This document shows, in pieces, positions 31,073-37,538 of a stretch of DNA of 37,538 bases. The notes under the pieces are model-generated. The model had not been told where the DNA came from. It searched no databases and worked only from the letters and a program-made list of their open reading frames with translations. The position numbers were made by a program, and so were the translations under genes. This DNA is from JBDTCS01 sp039923455 (lineage in GTDB: Bacteria > Bacteroidota > Ignavibacteria > Palsa-1295): positions 1 to 37,538 of the forward strand of contig JBDTCS010000103.1 in the NCBI GenBank assembly GCA_039923455.1. The letters are read 5' to 3'. Within the stretch, counting starts at the first letter, position 1. The number at the start of each line of letters is the position of its first letter.

Positions 31073-32062
31073 ATGAAGTTATTTACGCAAGTACTCTTTT
31101 TTCTGCTCGCGATCTTCAGCCTGACGCCATTTTGCGGGCCTCCGCTCGCACTCTTTTTGGGGATCGGCTTTGCGCTTGCGTTCGGCACTCCGTATCAAAA
31201 GGAGGCCAAGCGCTGGTCAAAGTTTTTATTGCAAGCCGCGGTGGTAGGCCTCGGATTTGGTTTGGATCTAAGTGCAGTGCTAAAGGCCGGCTCCGAAGGC
31301 ATTTTATTCACTATCGTTACGATCAGTGGGGCGCTCGTGATCGGCATCACGCTCGGGAAATTACTCAAGGTTGAGCGCAAGCCTTCGCTGCTCATTGCTG
31401 TTGGCACTGCGATCTGCGGCGGTAGTGCTATCGCGGCAGTCGGACCCGTTATACAGGCAAGTGACGAAGAAATGTCGGTCGCGCTCGGGACAGTTTTTGT
31501 TTTGAATGCCATCGCGCTCGGACTTTTTCCGTTGATCGGTCACGCGCTCAACATGGGACAAGATCCCTTCGGACTCTGGGCAGCACTCGCGATACATGAT
31601 ACCTCGAGCGTCGTCGGTGCAACGACAGCCTATGGCGCAAGAGCTGCGGAAGTCGGAACAACCGTCAAACTTTCGCGCGCACTCTGGATCATCCCGATCT
31701 CGCTCCTCTTTGCGTTTCTGGAAAGACGACGAGCAATTCAAGAAGCCACAGCAAAGCAAGCGTCTGCAAAACCAGATCAAACGAGCACTTCGACGGCAAA
31801 GCCGAAGCTTCAGATTCCCTGGTTCATCGGGCTCTTCTTGCTTGCCTCATTAAGCCGAACGATTTTTCCGGGCGCGACGGAAGTGATGGGTGCACTCGTG
31901 ATTGCTGCGAAAGCGGCTCTTTGCCTCACATTGTTTTTGATCGGTGCCGGGCTGTCACTAAAGGTTTTAAAGCATGTGGGCTATAGGCCGATGCTAACGG
32001 GAGTGATACTCTGGGTGATCGTCGGAACCTCAACACTGCTTGCAGTGCTGGCGATCAAATAG
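31073..32062 (+). CDS. YeiH/UPF0324 family putative sulfate exporter
   Basis: A 329-residue integral membrane protein with nine to ten hydrophobic helices. Conserved blocks VGLGFGLDL, GTAICGGSAIAAVGPVI and IHDTSSVVGATTAYG identify the PSE/UPF0324 (YeiH, Cons_hypoth698) family. A charged cytoplasmic loop with ERRRAIQEATAKQAS (about 215-245) separates two halves. The transported ion is inferred from family names such as 'putative sulfate exporter', and few members are characterised. It follows coaX by 41 bases, and is probably in the same transcript. Confidence 0.88.
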   Translation: MKLFTQVLFFLLAIFSLTPFCGPPLALFLGIGFALAFGTPYQKEAKRWSKFLLQAAVVGLGFGLDLSAVLKAGSEGILFTIVTISGALVIGITLGKLLKVERKPSLLIAVGTAICGGSAIAAVGPVIQASDEEMSVALGTVFVLNAIALGLFPLIGHALNMGQDPFGLWAALAIHDTSSVVGATTAYGARAAEVGTTVKLSRALWIIPISLLFAFLERRRAIQEATAKQASAKPDQTSTSTAKPKLQIPWFIGLFLLASLSRTIFPGATEVMGALVIAAKAALCLTLFLIGAGLSLKVLKHVGYRPMLTGVILWVIVGTSTLLAVLAIK

Positions 32063-32137
32063 GACAAAACTCAATAGAGAACAGAGCGTCTCAAGATAGT
32101 GTTTGAATGGGAGTTACACGAAGCTAAAGAACTGATT

Positions 32138-32356
32138 ATGCAAGTAGGAAACGTCAATTACGAAATCTTAGTGAGAAAGCAAGGCGAGGCCGTCTATGCC
32201 GCATTTTGCCCGCAACTCGATCTGATCGTCAGAGGAACCGCGCACGAGCAAGTCGAGAATCGAATGAAGGAATTGATCATTGAGCACGTCGCAAAACAAA
32301 CAGAAGGCAAGGCAGAAGCGCAAACCGAAGGAACGGCAGAAACGAAGAGCGCATAA
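32138..32356 (+). CDS. HicB-like small protein, orphan
   Basis: A 72-residue protein from ATG 32138. A GTG at 32099 would add 13 residues (MFEWELHE...), but the family start fits the ATG. The fold signature YEILVRKQGEAVYAAFCPQLDLIVRG (in parts: YEILVRKQ, then YAAFCPQLDLIV) matches the partial RNase H fold of HicB antitoxins, and a helix of the EQVENRMKELIIEHV type follows. The tail is glutamate/lysine/threonine-rich (GKAEAQTEGTAETK). No HicA mRNA interferase gene flanks it, and no DNA-binding domain is attached, so it may be a stand-alone HicB-fold protein rather than an antitoxin. Confidence 0.55.
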   Translation: MQVGNVNYEILVRKQGEAVYAAFCPQLDLIVRGTAHEQVENRMKELIIEHVAKQTEGKAEAQTEGTAETKSA

Positions 32357-32441
32357 TGCACTCGCACACTTCTGGTGCGAACCCATCAAGACTCCTTGAT
32401 CGGGCGATGCGAATCCACACTATAAAGTAAAAACGGCAACT

Positions 32442-35012
32442 ATGAACGAGCGCGGTGGTACACTCTATGCGACCGTGGCTGTTGCCTTACCATTCAAGTA
32501 TCACACCGGCGGTAGCGACGGTCTGACTTACCTCATTCCCGAAGATCTTCTCAAGCAAGCCCAAGTCGGTACACGCGTGCTGGTTCCGCTCGGCAAGCAA
32601 ATCAAGACCGGTGTGCTCGTTGCTCGAAGCGAGATCGCACCGCAGATCAAAGCGAAGATACTTCCGATCAAAGACGTACTCGATACGCAACCGATCTTCG
32701 ATGAGAAGTTTCTCGAATGGACAAAGTGGATCGCGATGTATTATATGTCGTCGTGGGGCGAAGTGCTCGCTGCCGCTCTTCCGGAGGGTTTGAAGCCCGA
32801 AACACGGAGCCGAGTTTTTTTGGCAAGTCCGGCGGCCGAGAGTTTTGTCGAGGGAATGTCCGAACGAGCGCGAAAACGTGCGGAGCTATTGATGGAGATC
32901 GCGAAATACACGAAAGGCGTCTCTATCGGATTTTTGCAAAAAGCGCTAAAGGTACAAAGCCTCTACGCAACGTTGCATGGACTCGAAGAGCACGGACTCG
33001 TTCGCATCGAGCGCCCGCTTGGCAAACAGTGGAAACCCAAAACCGAAAAAGTGGCGAAGCTTCCGCCAGATCTTTATCTCGGTTCGGACCGACTCACCGA
33101 TATTCTGAAAGATCTCGAAAAGCACGCGCCACGTCAAGCAAATATTTTGCTCGGCGTTATTCAGCAAATGCAGGTGAGCCCCGACGAACCGCTCGCCGTC
33201 CCGCTCTTGCTAAAAAAGGCAGGTGCGTCGATCGCTGCGTTTAATTCGCTCAAAGAAAAAGATCTCATTCGAGTTGTCGAGCAACGTGTGAAAGAGGAAC
33301 TCCCCGACGACGTTCGGCAAGTTCCAAGTGCGCAAGATATTTCCAACTTAACACTCTCCAGCGAACAGCAGCACGCAGTGCGCGAGCTTACGACACAACT
33401 AAATCTCGGCGAAGCAAAGACGTTTCTCTTGCACGGTGTCACAGGCTCAGGAAAAACAGAAGTCTATACCGCGCTGACGCAAAAGGTCGTCGCCGAAGGC
33501 GGCGGAGTCTTGATACTCGTACCCGAGATCGCACTCACGCCACAACTCATCGCACGATTTCGACAAAGGCTAAGCATAGAACGCGAAGATGCGATCGCAG
33601 TTTTGCACTCTCGTATGACGATGGGTGAACGAACCGCAGCGTGGGCATCGCTTGCGAGTGGCCGCACGCGTATTGCAATCGGAGCGCGTAGTGCGGTATT
33701 CGCACCGATTCAACATTTGCGACTCATCATCGTCGATGAAGAGCATGAAGGTACGTACAAACAATTTGATAAGACACCGCGGTACAATGCGCGTGATATC
33801 GCGGTTGCGCGTGCTGCATTTTTGAAGGGAGTCTGTATTCTCGGCAGTGCGACGCCTTCGATGGAGAGCTACTACAACGCGATGGAGGGGAAGTACGCGC
33901 TCCTCGAACTCAAGCAACGCGTGATGGATGCGAAGCTCCCTTCGATCGAAATTCTTGATGTACGAAGTGCGATCAAACGCGAGGGCGCAAAGCGAATGCG
34001 CGTTTCGATCACACTCCAACTTCAGAAAGCGATTGATGAAAGGCTTGCGCGAAAAGAGGGCATCGTCTTGTTGCATAATCGTCGCGGATTCTCCACCTAC
34101 ATGGAGTGCATCGACTGCGGCACGATAGAGATGTGCCCCAATTGCTCGGTCACGATGACCTTCCATCAAGCCAAGCAACAAATGCGTTGCCACTACTGCG
34201 GACATACCGCACGCATGCGCACAACATGTGCAGCGTGCGGCAGTGCGAACATGTTACTCGGTGGGCTCGGCACACAGCGCGTCGAAGAAGATCTCGCAAC
34301 GATGTTCCCTGGCGCGAAAGTTTTGCGCATGGATCTCGATACAACTTCCAAGAAGGGATCCTTCACCAAAATTCTTACTGCATTCGCAAAAGGTGAAGCA
34401 GATATTTTGCTCGGAACGCAGATGGTTGCCAAGGGACTTGATTTCCCGCGCGTCACACTCGTCGGTGTTATCAGTGCTGATACCGGACTTTCGCTGCCGG
34501 ACTTTCGATCAAGCGAGCGCACGTTCCAATTGCTATCACAAGTTTCCGGACGTGCCGGTCGCACCGAAGCGCTACCAGGCGAAGTCTTGATTCAAACAAT
34601 GCAACCCGGACATCCGAGCATCGTGCTTGCGGCAAAACATGACTTCGTGGAATTTTACACACGCGAGATCGAGGATCGAAAAATTTTGCTCTATCCACCG
34701 TTCAGCCGATTAGTCTTGATCGAGTTTCGAGGATTGCAAGAAGCACTTGTCGAAAAACAAGCCGAAGCGTTTGCATCGCTCTTTCCGAGCAAGGCATCTT
34801 TTTATGAGCGCATTGGTCCAGCGGCTCCGTCGATTCCGAAGTTACGCAGCGAATATCGCTGGCATGTGTTGCTCAAGAACTACAAGAAGTCCGATCCGAA
34901 CGGGGAGAAGATTCGTCGCTTGATTACCGGAGCGATCGATCAATACCAAGCGCGATTTGCAACGCCGCATGTGAAGCTAACGGTCGATGTCGATGTGCAA
35001 GGTGTGTTGTAA
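32442..35012 (+). CDS. priA: Primosomal protein N' (replication restart helicase)
   Basis: An 856-residue 3'-to-5' DNA helicase that reloads the replisome at stalled forks. The 3'-DNA-binding domain occupies about 1-115, then a winged-helix-like region. The helicase core has Walker A GVTGSGKTE at 332-340 and Walker B DEEH at 432-435. The zinc module begins at C556 (CIDCGTIEMCPNC ... CHYCG ... CAACG), giving the eight paired cysteines of PriA. Motif VI region (QLLSQVSGRAGR) and a C-terminal domain follow. The ATG is at 32442. The longer than usual length comes from the middle region (about 130-300). It converges with the EamA gene 7 bases away. Confidence 0.96.
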   Translation: MNERGGTLYATVAVALPFKYHTGGSDGLTYLIPEDLLKQAQVGTRVLVPLGKQIKTGVLVARSEIAPQIKAKILPIKDVLDTQPIFDEKFLEWTKWIAMYYMSSWGEVLAAALPEGLKPETRSRVFLASPAAESFVEGMSERARKRAELLMEIAKYTKGVSIGFLQKALKVQSLYATLHGLEEHGLVRIERPLGKQWKPKTEKVAKLPPDLYLGSDRLTDILKDLEKHAPRQANILLGVIQQMQVSPDEPLAVPLLLKKAGASIAAFNSLKEKDLIRVVEQRVKEELPDDVRQVPSAQDISNLTLSSEQQHAVRELTTQLNLGEAKTFLLHGVTGSGKTEVYTALTQKVVAEGGGVLILVPEIALTPQLIARFRQRLSIEREDAIAVLHSRMTMGERTAAWASLASGRTRIAIGARSAVFAPIQHLRLIIVDEEHEGTYKQFDKTPRYNARDIAVARAAFLKGVCILGSATPSMESYYNAMEGKYALLELKQRVMDAKLPSIEILDVRSAIKREGAKRMRVSITLQLQKAIDERLARKEGIVLLHNRRGFSTYMECIDCGTIEMCPNCSVTMTFHQAKQQMRCHYCGHTARMRTTCAACGSANMLLGGLGTQRVEEDLATMFPGAKVLRMDLDTTSKKGSFTKILTAFAKGEADILLGTQMVAKGLDFPRVTLVGVISADTGLSLPDFRSSERTFQLLSQVSGRAGRTEALPGEVLIQTMQPGHPSIVLAAKHDFVEFYTREIEDRKILLYPPFSRLVLIEFRGLQEALVEKQAEAFASLFPSKASFYERIGPAAPSIPKLRSEYRWHVLLKNYKKSDPNGEKIRRLITGAIDQYQARFATPHVKLTVDVDVQGVL

Positions 35013-35019
35013 TCTATCG

Positions 35020-35442
35020 CTACTTAAAAAAGATCAGGAATAATCCGCCGATCACAAACAGCATTCCGAGTCCCGACTTCACTGTAAGCGTCTCGCCAAA
35101 AAACATCAAGCCGATCAGCACGACGAGTATCACGGATGATTTATCAATGAGCGATACCTTCGAGAGCGGCCCCTCTTTGATTGCACGAAAGTATGCGAGC
35201 CAACTCAGTCCTGTTGCGAGTGCCGAAAGCCCGAGAAAGATAATCTCTTTTGTCGAAGAACCCTCAAGCGTGATGCGCTTTTGCTTCAGCGCAATAACTG
35301 CGAGCGTCACGAAAAAAATCAGAAACACTCTATAGAGCGTCGCCACATCCGAATCAATCGTTTGTGTACCGAGCTTTATAAACACTGCCGTCAGCGCTGC
35401 GAAGAGTGCGCTAAGCCCGGCATAGATCATCCAGCTTTCCAT
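35020..35442 (-). CDS. EamA-type small multidrug/metabolite transporter, single domain
   Basis: A 140-residue protein with five hydrophobic helices, equal to one EamA domain (half of the ten-helix DMT proteins). The typical opening YAGLSALFAALTAVFIKLG and the later SWLAYFRAIKEGPLSKVSLIDKSS (in parts) and FFGETLTVKSGLGMLFVIGG match the family, ending with the FK tail. It could act as a homodimer. It follows the amine oxidase gene by 28 bases on the same strand. Confidence 0.87.
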   Translation of the reverse strand: MESWMIYAGLSALFAALTAVFIKLGTQTIDSDVATLYRVFLIFFVTLAVIALKQKRITLEGSSTKEIIFLGLSALATGLSWLAYFRAIKEGPLSKVSLIDKSSVILVVLIGLMFFGETLTVKSGLGMLFVIGGLFLIFFK

Positions 35443-35470
35443 AGTTGCTCTGAGTTAGTTGTGCTCTCGT

Positions 35471-37060
35471 TTATTTTCCAAGTATACTCAAAATATTTTC
35501 CGCAGCAACACGCCCCGTTTCGGCTGCACCATTCATAAAGCCTTGAAAGTTTGTACTGCAATGCTCGCCTGCAAAAAAAAGATTGCCGACAGGTTTGATC
35601 TCTTCACCAGCAATGCTCGTGTACTGTCCCGGCGTGTAGCACGCATAACTACCTTTTACGAATGGTGCACTCGGCCAATGAAACCGCTCTGCGTTGCCAT
35701 TGAATGCTTGCGCACTCCCAGCGAATGCCTGATCAAGCTCGGGTAAATATTTCGTAGCATGATCGATTGGTTGACCCGAGTTCGAAAACCTTCCTTCTTT
35801 ACCGGCAAGGAAAAAAGTATAACCTGCGGATACACTCTGTTGCGTTCGACTGTTATCCCACCCGGTCTGAAACGATTGATCGGTGAAAGTATATCCTTCG
35901 AATCCGGCTTTTTCCCATGGGCGTGAAGAAAATCCTGCAAGAATCTTTGCGTTCGTCCCATATCCCAATTCTGCGATCGCTTTTTTCTTGAGTGTTGGAA
36001 GCGGAATATCGATCTTAACCTCACGCAGCATTGTGAATGGAAGCGCAAGAATTACAAAATCTGCCAGAACATCCGCACTGCCAACACGCGTAGAAAAATT
36101 CAACTCGATTTTTTTACCCTTCATGCGAATCGATTCGAGAGTCCTATCATTCTCGATCGAACCACCCGCCTCTCGGTGCAGCGCGTCGATAAGCGTTTGA
36201 TTACCACCTTCGAATCTGTAGCGCTCATCACTCTCTCCAAAAATAGGAAAGTGATCATCAGGAATAGCGGAGGGAATTATCGAAAGAAAATTTATCGCCG
36301 ATTGCTCAGAAGCATCCAGCCCATACTCGGTAGTGTATGCAGCGATCAGCAACGATTGCAACCACGTCGGCGCAGCAAGCGTCGAGATATATTCCGCAAG
36401 CGAAGTCTCATCGAGCACTTGCACCGATGGCGGCAACTGCATCGCTGCTGTCACGGTATCCGGAAGCACCGACTTATCTTTTATGATCGCTGGCAGAATA
36501 GATTGAAACGCTTCGATGACCTCACGCTCTGAATAGTGACGCCCGCCAATGAAGTACGCATGCTCACGAAGTTTTGGATCCTGAGAGCGAAGATCAATAA
36601 GCTTCAGATGAAAATCATCTCGCAGCGCGAACATCTCCAAATGTTTTGTGTCGATGAATTCGCCGCCGAGTTCGGTCGTCAGGCCTTGACCGAGAATATT
36701 CTTACCAGTAATGACGCGTCCACCCGAACGGCCACTTGCTTCAAAGATCCGCGAATGCATCCCCGCCTTTCGAAGTCTATGACTCGCAGCAAGCCCCGCG
36801 AGTCCTGCACCGACTATCACGATTCGCGGCGCAGTCTTCTTTCGCGCACTCATGCTCGGAATTGGAAGTGCATTTGCGAGCACCAGCCCGGAAGCTGCAA
36901 GCGAAAGCTTTAGCACATCGCGACGTGTGACATGCCTTGATTCTTTTATGCTTTCCATCACTTCATCTGCCGGAGGTCCCGAAGGATTGGATGTGCGCGC
37001 AGCAATGTGCATTGCTCGTTGGAGCGCTCGGAAGAGTGGAGTTTTGGCTGAACGCGGCAT
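35471..37060 (-). CDS. FAD-dependent flavin amine oxidase with Tat signal
   Basis: A 529-residue flavoenzyme of the monoamine oxidase/phytoene desaturase superfamily. The FAD dinucleotide-binding motif is VIVGAGLAGL (81-90), followed by EASGRSGGRV (107-116). A C-terminal substrate/FAD block with GNLFFAGEHCS is present. A twin-arginine signal, TRRDVLK at 45-51 followed by LSLAASGLVLANAL, precedes the flavin domain, so the folded enzyme should be exported. The signal is preceded by about 44 residues, longer than typical; ATG codons at residues 17 and 35 could be the true start. Substrate is unknown. The transporter gene downstream is probably co-transcribed. Confidence 0.87.
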   Translation of the reverse strand: MPRSAKTPLFRALQRAMHIAARTSNPSGPPADEVMESIKESRHVTRRDVLKLSLAASGLVLANALPIPSMSARKKTAPRIVIVGAGLAGLAASHRLRKAGMHSRIFEASGRSGGRVITGKNILGQGLTTELGGEFIDTKHLEMFALRDDFHLKLIDLRSQDPKLREHAYFIGGRHYSEREVIEAFQSILPAIIKDKSVLPDTVTAAMQLPPSVQVLDETSLAEYISTLAAPTWLQSLLIAAYTTEYGLDASEQSAINFLSIIPSAIPDDHFPIFGESDERYRFEGGNQTLIDALHREAGGSIENDRTLESIRMKGKKIELNFSTRVGSADVLADFVILALPFTMLREVKIDIPLPTLKKKAIAELGYGTNAKILAGFSSRPWEKAGFEGYTFTDQSFQTGWDNSRTQQSVSAGYTFFLAGKEGRFSNSGQPIDHATKYLPELDQAFAGSAQAFNGNAERFHWPSAPFVKGSYACYTPGQYTSIAGEEIKPVGNLFFAGEHCSTNFQGFMNGAAETGRVAAENILSILGK

Positions 37061-37110
37061 TTGCGAGAACTAGCGAAGGTAATAACGAATGCGAAAATTA
37101 ACGAACGCAC

Positions 37111-37154
37111 AAAAATAGCTCCGGCGCAGTCCCAATCCACAGGAGTGCGCCGGA
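37111..37154 (-). terminator. Terminator-like hairpin, minus strand
   Basis: TCCGGCGCA (37120-37128) pairs with TGCGCCGGA (37146-37154), nine base pairs, and on the minus strand is followed by GCTATTTTT. The loop is 17 bases. It lies upstream of the amine oxidase gene, so it would stop transcription arriving from beyond the window. Confidence 0.5.
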
Positions 37155-37178
37155 AGCAAGGAAGCGTTTTACCGCTTT

Positions 37179-37223
37179 AAAATAAAAACCGCAGCGTGCC
37201 GAGAAAAGTAAACACTGCTGCGG
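37179..37223 (-). terminator. Second terminator-like hairpin, minus strand
   Basis: CCGCAGC (37189-37195) pairs with GCTGCGG (37217-37223); on the minus strand the stem is followed directly by TTTTTATTTT (37188-37179). Two such hairpins in tandem suggest a strongly insulated end of a minus-strand transcript. Confidence 0.6.
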
Positions 37224-37538
37224 AGCTCTTGTTTTGTTTGCCCTAAAAATGAGATCTACTTTTTGCCCAAAACTAAATCTCATAGTATAATACGGAATAC
37301 TAAAGCTCACGGTTTTAGCGATGCCTCACTTTATTCCAATTCCCAATAATATATGTTCAAATCTGAGAAAATCGCTACTTTTGACCCAAAATACGCTCTT
37401 TTCCGTGGACGCTTTCTCAACACATTTCCACACTTTTTGACATAACATTTTGAGCGTCCGAGATCGTAGCAGCTTACTCTAATTTTCCACTTTTCCCCAC
37501 AGCGAAAAGATGTCCACTTGATTGTCCCCATTCCTGTC
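37224..37538. other. AT-rich intergenic region with short repeats
   Basis: No convincing gene is seen. The 66-codon minus-strand frame at 37331-37531 is rich in lysine, arginine and cysteine and unlike the other proteins here. A core like CTACTTTT(T)G(A)CCCAAAA occurs at 37256-37272 and 37375-37391, and a shorter relative TTTGCCCTAAAA lies near 37238-37249. ATGAGAT/ATCTCAT forms a dyad (37249-37255, 37277-37283). TACTTTTG at 37376-37383 matches the Bacteroidota -7 element. Near the right edge several TTTCCAC/CCCCACA strings resemble degenerate DnaA boxes. Confidence 0.4.

Noticed and set aside
32357..32405. Two small inverted repeats between the HicB-like gene and priA
   Set aside because: Stems of only six base pairs and no T-run follow, so they do not qualify as terminators or a recognisable riboswitch.
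33570..34205. 211-codon minus-strand frame opposite priA
   Set aside because: It is antisense to the highly conserved helicase and zinc region of priA; its length follows from codon bias on the other strand.
37331..37531. 66-codon minus-strand frame near the right edge
   Set aside because: Composition (lysine, arginine, cysteine, tryptophan rich) is unlike neighbouring proteins, the DNA is AT-rich intergenic in character, and no ribosome-binding site or family resemblance is seen.
1..37538. CRISPR arrays, insertion sequences, prophage genes and rRNA
   Set aside because: I looked for regularly spaced repeats, transposase or phage motifs, terminal inverted repeats and rRNA segments and saw none. 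A short or degenerate element could still be missed by eye.

Overview
The window looks like chromosomal DNA from a member of the Bacteroidota/Chlorobiota (FCB) group, possibly a Kapabacteria- or Ignavibacteria-like lineage. Three observations support this: a secreted protein with a type IX secretion (Por) C-terminal sorting domain at 1904-2710, several promoter cores of the Bacteroidota form TAnnTTTG, and a rhomboid-like protein with the C-terminal tail typical of Bacteroidota rhomboids. The placement is an inference; no rRNA or other species marker is present. Coding density is high, and I see no insertion sequences, prophage genes or CRISPR array.

Layout, left to right. 1-1742: end of a branched-chain amino acid ABC permease pair (livH fragment, livM) and a HIT-family hydrolase. 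1785-4767: T9SS cargo protein, small membrane proteins, a rhomboid lacking its catalytic residues, and a bacterial SUI1/eIF1-like factor behind a small membrane protein. 5020-8233: a partner-switching cassette (membrane GAF/PP2C phosphatase, STAS anti-anti-sigma factor, HATPase anti-sigma kinase). 8454-9302: a membrane-anchored 2Fe-2S ferredoxin, a hairpin, and tRNA-Arg(CCT). 9459-12741: ECF sigma factor, translationally coupled single-pass anti-sigma-like protein with a long beta-rich C-terminus, a small membrane protein and a flippase-like membrane protein.

12800-21186: an F420-type NADP oxidoreductase on the minus strand, then a plus-strand housekeeping run: methylmalonyl-CoA epimerase, uvrC, tsaD, rsmB-like, pgsA, pgpA, cinA. 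21189-29226 is a long minus-strand block: aspartokinase, secG, a secreted protein of unknown function, an ATP-grasp ligase, a GCS2-type carboxylate-amine ligase, a secreted SurA-N-like protein without a PPIase domain, nusB and a UMF1-type MFS transporter. 29446-35012 returns to the plus strand: birA, coaX, a YeiH-type exporter, a HicB-like protein and priA. 35020-37060 (minus) carries a Tat-exported FAD amine oxidase and an EamA-type transporter. The last 478 bases are an AT-rich gap with two minus-strand terminator-like hairpins and short repeats.

Most genes are ordinary. The parts most likely to hold undescribed biology are the ATP-grasp/GCS2/SurA-N-like group (23.3-26.1 kb), the partner-switching cassette with no obvious sigma-B target (5.0-8.2 kb), and the sigma/anti-sigma pair whose anti-sigma carries a large barrel-like extracytoplasmic part (9.5-11.4 kb). 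Positions, motifs and hairpins were read from the sequence. Family assignments rest on recognised motifs, without any database search.
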